A stretch of DNA of 64,000 bases from Acanthosepion esculentum (lineage: Eukaryota > Mollusca > Cephalopoda > Sepiida > Sepiidae): contig OZ038509.1 in the NCBI GenBank assembly GCA_964036315.1, positions 34,033,999-34,097,998 on the forward strand. The letters are read 5' to 3'. Shown here piece after piece: positions 21,966 to 32,446 of this stretch. The position numbers and the translations under genes are program-made. The notes below the pieces were generated by a model. That model saw only the letters and a list, made by a program, of their open reading frames with translations. It had not been told where the DNA came from and did not search any database. The stretch's first letter is position 1. The number at the start of each line of letters is the position of its first letter.

Positions 21966-23104
21966 TATATCCATGCAAAATTTTAAGGCAGTAAATATCT
22001 AGTGACATTTTTTATCAATTTATTTCACTTGTTTCTCATGCTTAAAATCCTGTTCCAGCTCCTAAATGATCTAGAAAAGTAATTATATTGAAAGATTCAT
22101 AATAATGGTTTCCTGTCGGCAAAGGAAAACATTTCAACATTTATTACCAAACTGTTTACAAAAAGAAACTGGATGTTACGTCAACAATGTGTTTTCAGCC
22201 CTAATGCTTAAACGATAATGGCTGAAATAATGTTCTGGCATCGGATTTGTGGCTTTCAATGTCTATAAACATTAGGTGACCTTGCCAAAGATAAGTATTC
22301 ATTCTCAACTCGATTTTCCCCTGTTTTCATTTTCCATCCACGACTCTCAACAATGGCCTCGTAAGATAGAAAATCCAAAAGCTTGATTTCTGTTCAACGT
22401 GACCAGAATATCTTAGCAATTGAGTCGGATGACGTCAATTTACATTTAAATCTTTTTATCGATTGTATTTGCTTATTAACTTGCTTTGATAGAAAATGAT
22501 TTAGAAAGAGTTGAATATAGAAAAAAATTATTTGACTTGATTATAAGTCATTAAGTTAATACATTTTGTAATTTATTCATGGTTGAACAAAATCATTACT
22601 TTCAAAAGGTTTAGCCAAAAGGTGAATGCCGACGTAAGTGAAACACTGAATTCACAAGTAACTTTTAAAGAATAAAAACTAAAAGTAATGGTTCGTGCTT
22701 GTCTGAGCAGCAACAATCGACTTAAGTGATTTTCTAAAATATTGACATTTTGTAGATTCATCCTAATTATTGTATTCCTGTGATTTTTTCTCCAATCAAA
22801 TTCAGTTATCTGTATCGTCTGAAGAATTACAAAGCAAATAAAAACAGTTCCAAAAGATTATAAGACCAAAACTATTTAAGACAGGTACACAGACGTTGCA
22901 AACTTTTATTGAGAAGTACTTAAAGATTATTGCAACACAAGAGAAACTACTTAAGTTTGGCAGTGAGTCAATATAAGTTCTCGGTAGAAGCAGGAATATT
23001 GAAACGTTCTTGACCCGATACGCTTAACAAAATGGCTATATATGAGAATTTGGAGAGAAATCCTTTCAGCTGCTTTATGTAGGTTATAATAAGAAATATA
23101 TTAT
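21966..23104. other. Unassigned AT-rich sequence
   Basis: No gene, RNA or repeat is recognised on either strand up to the LTR retrotransposon. Short open frames (for example 22573-22761 minus) show no family signature. Confidence 0.3.
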
Positions 23105-23378
23105 TGTTATGGTTCAATATCCTTGCACCACGGTTCTGGTCCAAGGTAGAACCAAGGAAGAACAACACGAACACAAGAGTAGTAAATAACAAATATATAT
23201 TACAACAGAAATATAATACAAGTTGAAGGTGTTAGTATTAACTGTCAGTCTGGTTTAGAGTGAACTAAAATGTCTTGACTCGTTAGGTCTCAACTCATTC
23301 CTCATATCTCTCTCAGAGAGGCGCAGTATTTATAGAGTCAGGAAGAGTTCATTATCGTTATAGGTAAGTTTCCAAACA
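23105..23378 (-). repeat. 3' LTR of the Gypsy element
   Basis: Plus-strand start TGTTATGG, end ccaaaca. It shares nearly all its length with 27772-28049 (for example ggtagaaccaaggaagaac and gactcgttaggtctcaac). On the minus strand a purine-rich tract, ggaagggttttttg, precedes it at 23379-23392, a likely polypurine tract. The last bases (ccaaaca against cccataaca) have diverged. Confidence 0.93.
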
Positions 23379-23414
23379 AAAAACCCTTCCAAAGCTTTTG
23401 CGTCGTAGGTGTCT

Positions 23415-24656
23415 TTAGTATTTTTTTCTCTTTGGATTTATTAGCAAAGGCTCTGTGACTTTACTTTTCCTGGTCGATTTTCGTGGTTCAGACACTGTTT
23501 GCGGCCTTTGCATATCCAATGAGTCGAATATGGTATCCATCACAGCCTCTTTTCTTATTTTATTTACATGTCTTTCATATGAGAATTTCGGGGCCTGTAT
23601 TGTGTAAACCATGTTCCCGATTCTTTTTTCAATTGTACCTTGCTCCCAGTAGGATGTATTGTTTTATACGTTTTGAAAAAAGATTTCTCTCCTGGGTAGA
23701 ATTTTCTTTTAGGTACGTACGACATTAGTATTTGCTTTGTTTGTTTTGGTAGAAATTTGTCAAATACTGATCTGATTTTTCGGGCGAACATCACTTCCGC
23801 GGGTGATAATGCCGATGGCGTAGCACTGTTTGGAGTAATTCGATATACTCGTAAAAATTGTTGCAACGCCTTTTCTGTAGGCACGTCATATGCTTTCCTT
23901 AACGCTCTTTTGAGTGTGTCTACAAATCTCTCCGCTTGCCCATTTGATCTTGGGTGATATGGCGGAGATTTGATATGTTTAACTTGAAAAGTTTCGCAAA
24001 ATTCTTGAAAGCCCGCAGATGTGAATTGTGTCCCATTATCAGTGACTAGACAATCAACCACTCCAAAACGAGCAAACAGCTCGTGGAGGCAATTTATGGT
24101 AGTTTCAGAAGTAGGTTTTCTGCAACTAAACACTTCTGGCCATTTACTATAACTGTCTACTATGATCAAATAGTAGAAACCATCTATTGGACCTGCGAAG
24201 TCGACATGGATTCTTGACCACGGACGATCTGTCTCTGGCCAAGGCTTATGGATGATTGGCGGTGCCTTTGCTGCTAAGGAACAACCCTCGCATTTTTTCC
24301 ACCATATGTGTAATGTCCTGATCCATGTTTTGCCAATAGACGTAACTACGCATTAACGATTTCATTCTGTTCTTTCCTGGATGGCCCATGTGGAAATCCT
24401 TTAGGATTCGCCTTTGTAGGGTTTTCGGAATTACTACCCTTTCGTTATATAATAGAACATTGTCGCATGTCGAAAAACTGTCTGATACCTTTTTCTTTTT
24501 TTCTGCAATTTTTGTTTTTGTTCCTTTTATGAATTCATCATTTAGTGCTTCATTCCTTATCTCTTGTAGTGTGACGGGGAGGTTTCGAACTGTACTGCAT
24601 AGTGATGTCCTGATATCTTCTTCATGTCGTAGTGCTGCAATTACGGAATCTTCCAA
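23415..24656 (-). pseudogene. Gypsy integrase
   Basis: The product is the integrase that joins element cDNA to host DNA. The N-terminal zinc-binding histidines are visible as FHMGHPGKNRMKSL near 24395. The CX2C pair lies in another frame because of a frameshift near 24290. The catalytic core shows the first Asp in a HVDFAGP-type block near 24205, VDSYSKWPEVF (about 24160), TDNGTQF (about 24040) and NGQAERF (about 23945), giving D-D-E. A basic C-terminal tail ends PKRKKY at 23415, reached after another frame change near 23600. It is therefore not expressible as one protein. Confidence 0.88.
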
Positions 24657-25150
24657 TGGCTCCGTTAGGTATTAGTCTCGAGAGACCATCTGCATGCCCA
24701 ATTTTGCTCGTTGGCAGATATTCCAATTTGAAATTGTAGTTCAGTAAAATTGTACCCCATCTTAACAACCTATTTTCTGTGTAAACGGGTAGACCTTTCT
24801 TCGATCCAAATATTGTTAATAACGGCTTGTGGTCCGTCTGTAAAGTAAAAAATCTCCCGTAAATATATCTATGAAATCTTGTAACTGCAAAAATAATCCC
24901 CAGACTTTTTCTTTCGATTTGTGAGTAATTTTTTTCTGCTAGTACCAATGTTCTTGAAGCATGCGCGATGGGTTTTATTGTCCCATCCGGCATTTTATGC
25001 AGTATACATGCCCCAACTCCATAGACGCTCGCGTCACTTGCAACTATTATTTCTAATTTGGGGTCATAGTGCGCTAGAAATAGATCCTCGGTTAGCGTCT
25101 TAATTATTTTGTCAAACGTTTTCTGGCATTCATCTGTCCACTCCCAAACT
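24622..25150 (-). pseudogene. Gypsy RNase H domain
   Basis: Downstream of RT on the minus strand: a degraded ASDASVYGVGA block near 25035, then PIAHASRTLVLAEKNYSQIE (about 24974), FHRYIYGRFFTLQTDHKPLL (about 24870) and the tether LEYLPTSKIGHADGLSRL (about 24730). These are the canonical RNase H motifs (DAS, E, TDHKPL, ADxLSR) of Ty3/Gypsy. It is open from 24993 to 24622, then changes frame into the integrase N-terminus. Confidence 0.88.
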
Positions 25151-25254
25151 TTTTTTCTTCTTCAACAGATTGTTTGGGGTTGGGCGTAATTTATGCATGT
25201 TTGGAATTAATTCTTGGTAATAATTCACTAAGCCAAAAAAGCTTTGTTATTCGG

Positions 25255-26149
25255 CTACGTTTTTTGGAGCTGGCATTTTTTTTTTATTGCCGTTTCCCTT
25301 TGTGGGTCTGGTCGCCTTCCTTCTTCATCGATGATATGTCCCAGATATTTTATTTCCTTCATAAAGAAATCGCATTTGTTTTCTTTTACCTTGAAAGCAT
25401 AGTTTTGTATTCTCCTGAAAACCTCTTGAACGTGTTCCCAGTATTGTTCAATGTTTTTACTATTTATCAGTATGTCATCCAGGTATGCAATCGTGAAATC
25501 AAGTCCGCCTAGCATAGTATCCATTATTTGTTGAAATATTGCCGGCGCGACCTTAATCCCAAATGGTAATCTTTGAAACTTGTATAATCCTTTGTGTGTG
25601 TTTATGCACAATAATCCCGAGCTTTCCTCATCTACTGGTATTTGTAGCTCAAGTCTATTTTTGAGAAAAATTTTACTCCGTTTAATTTTGTGAAAACTTC
25701 TTCTGGGCTGGGTAGAGGATAGTGGAAATCCTTTACGCTGCGTTCAATCCCGTTGAGAAATCAGCGCATACTCGTATCTCACCCGATTTCTTTTTCACGT
25801 AAACCGTAGGTGCGGCCCATTGACTATATTCTACTTTTGTCAATATACCGATTTTTTCGAGTCTATCCAACTCTTGATTTATTTTTTCTATTGAAGCAAA
25901 AGGTACGTTGCTTTTCTTTTAAGATAAGTTGTTCTTTTATTTCTATATATGCTGCCATTTTTTACACCTCCCGAGGCCGGCTGAAAATACTTCGGGGAAA
26001 CTCTCTTTTAGTTTCTCCTTTAATTTATCTGCCTCGGTCGATAAACTTTTCACTTTTTGGCAGTACGTACTTATTGGTAAATCCCAGAGGTCGATTTTCT
26101 GCATCCAGTCCGTTCCAAATAAATTTTCTGTGTTTCTTAGCACATACAT
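25255..26149 (-). pseudogene. Gypsy protease-RT linker and reverse transcriptase
   Basis: The minus strand first reads a linker with LFGTDWMQKIDLWDLPI (26149-25943), typical of the region before Gypsy RT. The RT then shows FSKIDLSYRYLQIPV (motif A, about 25670), LCINTHKGLYKFQRLPFG (about 25610), APAIFQQIMDTML (about 25530) and the catalytic YLDDILI (about 25480). KYLGHIIDEEGRRPDP is at about 25340. Three or more frame changes (near 25940, 25800 and 25620) break the reading frame. The YLDD itself is intact. Confidence 0.9.
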
Positions 26150-26152
26150 TTT

Positions 26153-26560
26153 TTATTTTTTGGTCATTCCATTGAATGTCACATTTGTAATAACTTCTCC
26201 TTCAAATTTTCTTTTTCTCACAGTTACCGACCTGGCAATTTTATCGGTTCTCAACATGGTTGGTTTGTTCAATTTTCTCCATGTTTGTACGTTAATAATA
26301 GTTAAATCCCAATCGGAATCCAATTGTAGTCTGACTTTTCTGTTTAACTTTTCTACTTGCACGTATTTTCGTATGTTTGTCTCGTCCGCTTGGTCAGTCC
26401 TAGTGACTCTTACTCTGCTTTCTTTCCTAGTCCAACAATGAGAACTTTTATGACCCACTTTTTTGCACGATAGACAAGTCTTAAAGCGGTATGGACAATC
26501 TTTATACCAATGCAAAGTCCCACAGCGATAGCATGAACTGGGTGGTAGTTTTTTCTGATA
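26153..26560 (-). pseudogene. Gypsy nucleocapsid knuckles and protease
   Basis: Two zinc knuckles on the minus strand: CYRCGTLHWYKDC (CX2CX3HX4C, near 26550-26510) and CLSCKKVGHKSSHC (CX2CX4HX4C, near 26480-26440). About 45 residues later comes the aspartic protease site, written LQLDSDWDLTIIN (near 26320) where D-S/T-G is expected. The start of the knuckle region lies upstream of the first available methionine, so the chain probably continued from gag through a frameshift that is now ambiguous. Confidence 0.85.
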
Positions 26561-26671
26561 TTGACTTTTTGAAGTAGAAAAATTTGTTTGACCTGTTTTT
26601 GAGGAGGGAAAATTGGTTTGGTTTGTTTTTGAGGGGGGACAAAACGTGTTTGTCGTTGTACTTTACGTATG

Positions 26672-27402
26672 TTAGCGATGCCAGACTCTTCTATATCTTT
26701 CGAGTCCTTTTTTTAAGCTTATACATCTCTGACAGTCTTCAGCCAATTTTTGTAACGTCAATTCTGGTTCACTCTCCAGATTTGTAAAAATTCTACGTCT
26801 GATCTCTGCGTCTTTATTCGAAACCAGGCCTTGAACGAATATCAAACATTTAAAGTTGTCCGGGCTGAGTTCAGATAAATTAAAGTCATCACAATGTTTG
26901 TTTACAATGGAAGCGAATGTTATGTAGTCTTCGCTGTCCTTTTTTGTTTGATTCAGACATTTCCATCTTTTATGGAATAATGAGATATTTGGGCTAAAAG
27001 GTTCTGTTAACAGTTTTATGGCTTCCTTGAAGGTTAACTCATTTGTTTTCCTCGCTAGGATGTAGTCTACGAATTTAGTGTATTTGCATGACCCTAATTT
27101 TCTTAGTAATAGACGTACTTTTCTCGCATTTGACCAATTCCCGCAATCAAACTCATATAAAACTTCGTACTTTCTGAAGTACGCTGCAAAGGTTTTGTCT
27201 CCGTCCGGTGCATACGTGAAGTCTTCGATAGAGCTCCATATAGCATTTTGCGAGAGAACTGTTTCATTCTCGGAATTTTGACCTTTATTTGTTATTACCC
27301 GTATCAATAATTCTTGTAGTTCAAGATGCTTCTGTTCGTTTTCTGTTGCTGCTCAAATTGTATTTTCATAAGTTCCAATATGGTTGCCTTAAAGTCTTCC
27401 AT
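26672..27402 (-). pseudogene. Gypsy gag (capsid region)
   Basis: The likely original start is the ATG at 27402 (MEDFKATILELMKIQFEQQQ). A -1/+1 shift near 27340 separates it from a 211-residue open frame, 27307-26672. The capsid-like block has EDFTYAPDGDKTFAAYFRKY, then LLRKLGSCKYTKFVDYIL, and a C-terminal domain with ELSPDNFKCLIFVQGL. This is the usual retrotransposon-gag fold pattern, packing element RNA into particles. The frame closes just before the zinc knuckles. Confidence 0.85.
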
Positions 27403-27569
27403 ATTTACCGTAATTATGTGTAAGTATTTTTCTTTTAGTTTAGACTTCAGGTCTTTGTTACTATTGTAAAGTTGGTGTCCAAAAAGAAAATTTTCTCTTT
27501 TTTTTATATTCGCGTATAACTTGTTTTTTCACTACTTACGTCGCCTCTGTTACGGACGACCGATAGTAA

Positions 27570-27753
27570 AAGATTTTTTTGTAGATTCTCCACGTAGAAC
27601 TTATTTCTTGAGTATACTTTTTTTGGTTTTCTCCGCGTAGAGTTTGTTTCTGAAGTTTCCTCAGTATACTTTTTTTAGGATTTCTCCGCGTAGAGTTTGT
27701 TTCTTCAGTCCTTGGTATACTTTTTTAGGATTTCTCCGCGTAGAGTTTGTTTC
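27570..27753 (-). repeat. Tandem repeats in the Gypsy leader
   Basis: The plus-strand word ctccgcgtagagtttgtttc recurs at 27631, 27684 and 27734, with a diverged copy (ctccacgtagaac) at 27588. Spacing is 43, 53 and 50 bases, each with a tatactttttt tract between. It lies between the primer-binding site and gag on the minus strand, where packaging or translation signals usually sit. Confidence 0.85.
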
Positions 27754-27770
27754 TTCAATCCTCGTCGCCA
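27754..27770 (-). promoter_or_regulatory. Candidate primer-binding site
   Basis: One base after the 5' LTR edge (27772), the minus strand reads TGGCGACGAGGATTGAA. Starting TGG right after the LTR fits a tRNA 3'-CCA primer. The tRNA is not identified. Confidence 0.65.
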
Positions 27771-27771
27771 C

Positions 27772-28049
27772 TGTTATGGTCCAATATCCTCGCACCACGG
27801 TTATGGTCCAAGGTAGAACCAAGGAAGAACAACACGAACACAAGAGTAGTAAATAACAAAGATATATTACAACAGAAATATAATACAAGAAGTTGAAGGT
27901 GTTAGTATTAACTGTCAATCTGGTTTAGAGTGAACTAATATGTCTTGACTCGTTAGGTCTCAACTCATTCCTCATATCTCTCTCAGAGAGGCGCAGTATT
28001 TATAGAGTCAGGAAGAGTCCATTATCGTTATAGGTAAGTTCCCATAACA
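27772..28049 (-). repeat. 5' LTR of the Gypsy element
   Basis: TGTTATGGT to CCCATAACA on the plus strand, perfect 9-base inverted ends apart from one position. Compared with the 3' LTR it has an extra aga near 27893 and a few substitutions. It should hold the promoter; on the minus strand gactctataaatactgcgcc (about 27997-28015) contains a TATAAA-type box. Confidence 0.93.
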
Positions 28050-28263
28050 ATTATGAAAAACTTGATTAACGAAGCAAAAATAATTTCTTCGCTCGCAATA
28101 TTCTATAAATAAATGAAAAAAAAAACACATTTATGGACAATAATATCGTCGACCATGTCGTCGACAAGAAAGTTAAATTAAATTGAAAGAACAAACGTGA
28201 AATAAAGAAAAAGAAAATTATTAACTTACTTTGCTGTTAACAGATACACCCTAATACTTTTTA

Positions 28264-28644
28264 ATCATTTCACCGTAAGCAAGGCGATGATGCCACAGGG
28301 AACTTATTGGGAGTGAAAAAAAAATGAGAAGACTTATGAGGAGAAAGGACAATATAAGAAGAGGTTCCAGGAAGACAGAAGATGGCGATTGATGCTGCGT
28401 GTACATTTTGGATCATTGTAGATAACAGGGAAACAAGAAATCTGAGGAGAGTTCCAAAGTCGAGAAGCACGAGAAAAGATACTATTGGAATAGAACTTAC
28501 AGTTGCATTTAATTCTTTTAGATTGAAATATTGCTGGGAAGAAAAAGACAGAGGGAAGCCACGTCACGTCGGCGCGAATGTGACAGAAGTCGAGATGCCA
28601 GGTCAAGATCGATTACATTACAGACCCGATTACATTACAGAATC

Positions 28645-28716
<72 letters not shown>

Positions 28717-29340
28717 GAGCACAAGGACAGATATGGCAGCAATATTCAATTTACGGCTGAATGGCAAATTAATAAATCTGTAAGATGGAGTCTGACGAGA
28801 AAAAATGTCTGGGACGACACAGTGAACCATTAGATCTCGCAACCGATTCAATATAAACACTATAATACAACTATGAGACCAAGAAGGCGTAATCTGTGGC
28901 TCTCATGGAGATTAACATCAGCCATGCTGATGTCAGACAAAAAGCTTCTCTATGGTGATTAAAAGATAGCAGATGCATTTTGGAAGCGATAAAATTGACA
29001 AGCCATTTCTTTCCCCAGTTAACAACTGATTGGTGGTCATTCTGTTTAAAAGCTATCAGTTTTACTTTCGGACCTTTCGTCTTATTTACTATTAAGACAG
29101 TAATAAATAATTGTCTTATCAGTATAAATACCTAGTTTGGAACTGATGATATGTATGACTGCACTGGAGACCCGCGTATTAATGGGAATTGATTTAAAAG
29201 CCTGTTCATTCAACACGACTTTAATGACACGATTTATTAAGAACGACTGGATTAATCCCTTATGCTTATGGAGAAGGCCAGCACGCCAAACCCTTTCAAA
29301 AAAATAAATCCAAGATTTATAATTATTCACTGGCTATGAA
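28264..29340 (-). pseudogene. LINE RT to 3' end (Jockey/CR1-like)
   Basis: Minus-strand translation from the right: FERVWRAGLLHKHKGLIQSF (about 29290, the KAFDRVWH-type RT motif A neighbourhood), VVLNEQAFKSIPINTRVSS, and a decayed IYADDT at about 29130. Further on are INLPFSRKLNIAAI near 28760, SRASRLWNSPQISCFP near 28470, INRHLLSSWN near 28400, and the shared tail aatcatttcaccgtaagcaa at 28264. A (TA)n array (28650-28712) sits inside what was a CxEYCxHIW-type stretch. Heavily mutated. Confidence 0.75.
28648..28713. repeat. (TA)n microsatellite inside the LINE remnant
   Basis: Pure TA array of about 64 bases splitting the LINE 3' coding region. Confidence 0.97.
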
Positions 29341-30220
29341 TTGAGACCCAATTTGATTAGAACGTAAGTTTAATGTCAATGTGTATGTAACAAAAACGTT
29401 ATGTGTAAATTTTGTACATGTCTTACGGCTCTCAGACATCTGAAATTTATCCTATGTGGCTTTTACATTAAGCAAGTTTGGCCACCCCTGCTTTATTACT
29501 TTGTTAAAAAGAGTTAAAAAAAAAAGAAAGAAAACGCAAACTAAATTCGAGGGTCAGAAGATTCACCAAAGTTAAACAAAATGAAAAAAAAGAAATTAAA
29601 ATATAATTCAGTCACATATCACTTAATAATTGCAGCAGATACCTACAAAAAGCATATTATAAAAGGTCAAACTGTTTTGTGTACAATAATCTTCAGCTCT
29701 TATGCAATTTTCTATTTACCACCTTCGTTATATTTCTCGCCGTTTTTATATTCTATTTTTCTGTTATTTTTTGTTAAACTATTTAATTTCTCATTGTTTC
29801 GCTTTGACTCGTCACGCTTGTTTTTGAACGTTTTCCTTTTCTTTTCTTTCGGATTTAAGTTTATTTCATATTTCATCTCCCACTTCTTGTTTTTTTCTAA
29901 TTGTTTCCTTTTCCATTCTTTATTGTTAAAACTATTTCTCTTCAATTTCCTTTTGTTTCGTGTCTTTATTTCTTATTCTTATTTAATTTCGACATTCCCT
30001 TTTATTTTTACCATTCTTCATGCTATATTTATTTTCTCATTCTTTCTTTTTTTCATTTACGTTATTCCATTAGTCTTTTAATTCTCCTCCTCTTCATTCA
30101 ACTCATTTTATCTTATCTTTTTATTGACACACTGTGTTCTTGTTTATATTTTCCAACATCATCATCATCATCCCTTTCTTCTTCTTCTTCTTTTAATTTC
30201 TAAAGTATACACATTTAAGA
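29341..30220. other. Unassigned, T/C-rich sequence
   Basis: A long pyrimidine-rich plus-strand stretch (29690-30200, many TTCTT and TTTTC words) produces hydrophobic open frames by composition alone. No gene is recognised. Confidence 0.4.
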
Positions 30221-30224
30221 TCAG

Positions 30225-30429
30225 AAATGGCATCATGGCATTTTCAACGGAGCATTTCTCGAAAACAAAACCTAAGATCACAGACATTTTACGTAGGTAA
30301 AGACCTTCGTATGGTAAGAGCTGTACTTGAGAGTACATGTTTTTTACATTTCTTTAATGCTTTCGCTAGCAGGGATCCTTTTAATGAGTCTATCGGATTC
30401 TTTTCTAATCAAACCGACTCTCCAACTAC

Positions 30430-30470
<41 letters not shown>

Positions 30471-31018
30471 TTTTGTCTTTGCGGTCTCTAATCACAATCT
30501 CAGGGCGATTAGCTTTGAATGTTCTGTCTGTGTGTATTGTAAAGTCTCATAAAATTGTTACAGGTCTTATCACCTTAACCGGGTCTGAGTAGTGTTCATA
30601 CTAGTTTCTTGCAGTTTCCTTTCCGTAAGTATTGCAGATTTCCCAGTGCAGATATTGGCCCCACAGAATCTGCATTTTAGGCTAACGCAATTGTTCAGTA
30701 TGTGTGCTTGGTAATTTCTAGTTAGCAAGCATTGGTACCGTGCAGCAAGGATAAAACATTCGGTTTCAGCTTTTAACCTTGCACTACGCAGTCACTGATG
30801 GGTACGGGGTTTGTCTACATCAGTTTGTTTGATTCGGGGAGAGTACTGACCGTGAAGCGGTTTATCTTGCCATCGTTTCTGTATCTGGTCGGTTACATTT
30901 GCCTTTGCTTTCTTTTTTAAGTATTTTGCAGTTTCAGTCGGGTCTATTATGCTTTGCTTGTATTTGTTCACCCACTTGAAACTCCATTTTGAAATTGTTG
31001 GCTTCCTTTATTACTGAA

Positions 31019-31020
<2 letters not shown>
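30225..31020 (-). pseudogene. R2-like LINE C-terminus with restriction-like endonuclease
   Basis: The minus strand translates to RWQDKPLHGQYSPRIKQTDV (about 30875), LRSARLKAETECFILAA (about 30795), LLTRNYQAHILNNCVSLKC (about 30740), a CRFC knuckle remnant (about 30670), and ILWDFTIHTDRTFKANRPEI (about 30555), where RPD is expected in the PD-(D/E)XK site. After an (AGT)n run at 30429-30470 it ends near LSSTALTIRRSLP (about 30325). CCHC then RPDxxx(x)D is the signature of LINEs with a restriction-like endonuclease (R2-like). Stops and the missing knuckle residues show decay. Confidence 0.65.
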
Positions 31021-31061
<41 letters not shown>

Positions 31062-31062
31062 T
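31020..31062. repeat. (TTA)n microsatellite
   Basis: Fourteen or so TTA units. A second (TTA)n array lies at 31345-31398. Both are at edges of LINE 3' copies. Confidence 0.95.
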
Positions 31063-31189
31063 CTGCTATGGTCAAACTATCTACCAAGTCTGCGGGAAGA
31101 CCTAAGGCAGTTAGTTGTGTGTTGTCATGCATACATTTCATGATTTGTTTTTCCAAACTCCATAATATATATTAGCGTTACATAGACAA

Positions 31190-31343
31190 AGTTCTTAGTG
31201 TTTGGGTTGTACTTATCTAGACATTTTTTGCATTTCTCTGAAACTGGGATTTCCAGGGATTTATTTCAATGTGCTGCTGTGTCGCTTTATATCATTCCAA
31301 GCATACCTACTATGACTGGTACTATTCTTGTTTTTAATTTCTA

Positions 31344-31345
<2 letters not shown>
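31190..31345 (-). pseudogene. Second R2-like LINE C-terminal scrap
   Basis: The minus strand gives an IVPVIVGMLGMI block (about 31325), then IPGNPSFREMQKM (about 31265). In this family that block directly precedes the end of the ORF. It is separate from the copy at 30225-31020, which covers a more upstream part, so two insertions or a rearranged one are present. The stretch 31063-31189 between them is not identified. Confidence 0.5.
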
Positions 31346-31399
<54 letters not shown>

Positions 31400-32173
31400 C
31401 ACACATCTCCTCCTCCTTTTTGCGTTCATCTCATTTTTCCTTTCGTCTTCTTTCCTTTTTTTTTTTTTTCTCTCTGTCTTGTTTTATCTTCTTTTTTCCA
31501 TATTCTATAAATCTTCCATACATTCATTTTCACGTCTTCCATTTAAAATTAATCTAAAAGAAATATTATTTGGCTGACATTCCCACACCGGCTATCGTCC
31601 ATAAAATGAATAAATTATCAAGAAAACTACTGCGATTAATTTTGCCGAGAGAGGTTCATAGATTTTAGAGATGATATAATTATTTAATTGCAGAATACCA
31701 ATTCAGTTCAATTTAATGTCCTAGATAAGAATATAATAACTTTTCCTTACTAACAGCAGATGAAGAAGATTTAAATGATCAGATTCTCTTTAAGTAGTGC
31801 TTGCCTCAGCTTTCGTCATAGTGAGACAAGTTAGACACGACATGGAATTAACGCAAGAATTCTTGATTCAAATTGCGTTGATTCGTGAGAATTAGATCAC
31901 GCAATCTCCCGCGAGAAGAAAGTAGCGGGAATATTGGTGAACTAAGTTGACAGTGGTAGATTCGTCTCATCAGGCATTAAGCAAGCGGGCAGTAGAGGTC
32001 GGCGGATATTTAGCGTGCAAAAATTGCCGTAATCGATAATATTGTCGGCGCCACACTAGATGGAAAAGCCTCTTTCCAAATAAGGAGATAACAGACACGA
32101 AATAGGCACATATCAAAATACAGAAACACAGATATGCGTATATCGATACATATGGATCAGTGCTTTAGCACAG

Positions 32174-32180
<7 letters not shown>
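31400..32180. other. Unassigned sequence
   Basis: T-rich up to 31550, then mixed sequence with no recognisable gene, tRNA or repeat. (TA)n at 32179-32211. Confidence 0.3.
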
Positions 32181-32218
<38 letters not shown>

Positions 32219-32289
32219 AAGGAACAAATAGGAAAAGTTTATAAATCTGTTTCGTTTTATTAAAGCTTCCACACAGAATGAGATGTGAA

Positions 32290-32412
32290 AAAAAGGAAAA
32301 TGAAAGAGAAAAAATTCTGCTATTTTTAATTTTTGTACTGTTTGCTTAAGCAATAAAAAACAGACAGCTAAAAAATTAAAAATAGCAACAATTTTTTCTC
32401 TTTCTTTTACAT
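32290..32412. repeat. Long hairpin (foldback) sequence
   Basis: Left arm words aaagagaaaaaattctgc and tatttttaatttttg are mirrored on the right by taaaaaattaaaaatagca and aattttttctctttct, around the centre gcttaagc at 32344-32351. The arms are about 50 bases with a few mismatches and small insertions. No coding potential. Confidence 0.7.
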
Positions 32413-32446
32413 TCTTGATTTCGTGTAGTTCCAAAATTAATTGTTT

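Larger units (their letters stand above)
23105..28049 (-). mobile_element. Ty3/Gypsy LTR retrotransposon, full length, decayed
   Basis: A 4.9 kb element with two LTRs of 274 and 278 bp, both beginning TGTTATGG and ending in ACA on the plus strand. It is flanked by the 5 bp duplication ATTAT (23100-23104 and 28050-28054). On the minus strand the order is LTR, primer-binding site, tandem-repeat leader, gag, CCHC knuckles, protease, RT, RNase H, integrase and LTR. Protease-RT-RH-IN order defines Ty3/Gypsy; a Mag-like clade is my guess. Several frameshifts inactivate pol. The LTRs differ at perhaps a dozen sites, so it is not a very recent insertion. No env-like ORF is seen. Confidence 0.93.

Noticed and set aside
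25174..26441. Long plus-strand frames opposite the Gypsy pol region
   Set aside because: They are antisense shadows of protease and RT; all recognised motifs are on the minus strand.
29581..30203. Long hydrophobic open frames (166 and 100 codons)
   Set aside because: The DNA is a pyrimidine-rich stretch that yields F/L/I/S-rich translations. No start context, domain or conserved motif supports a membrane protein.
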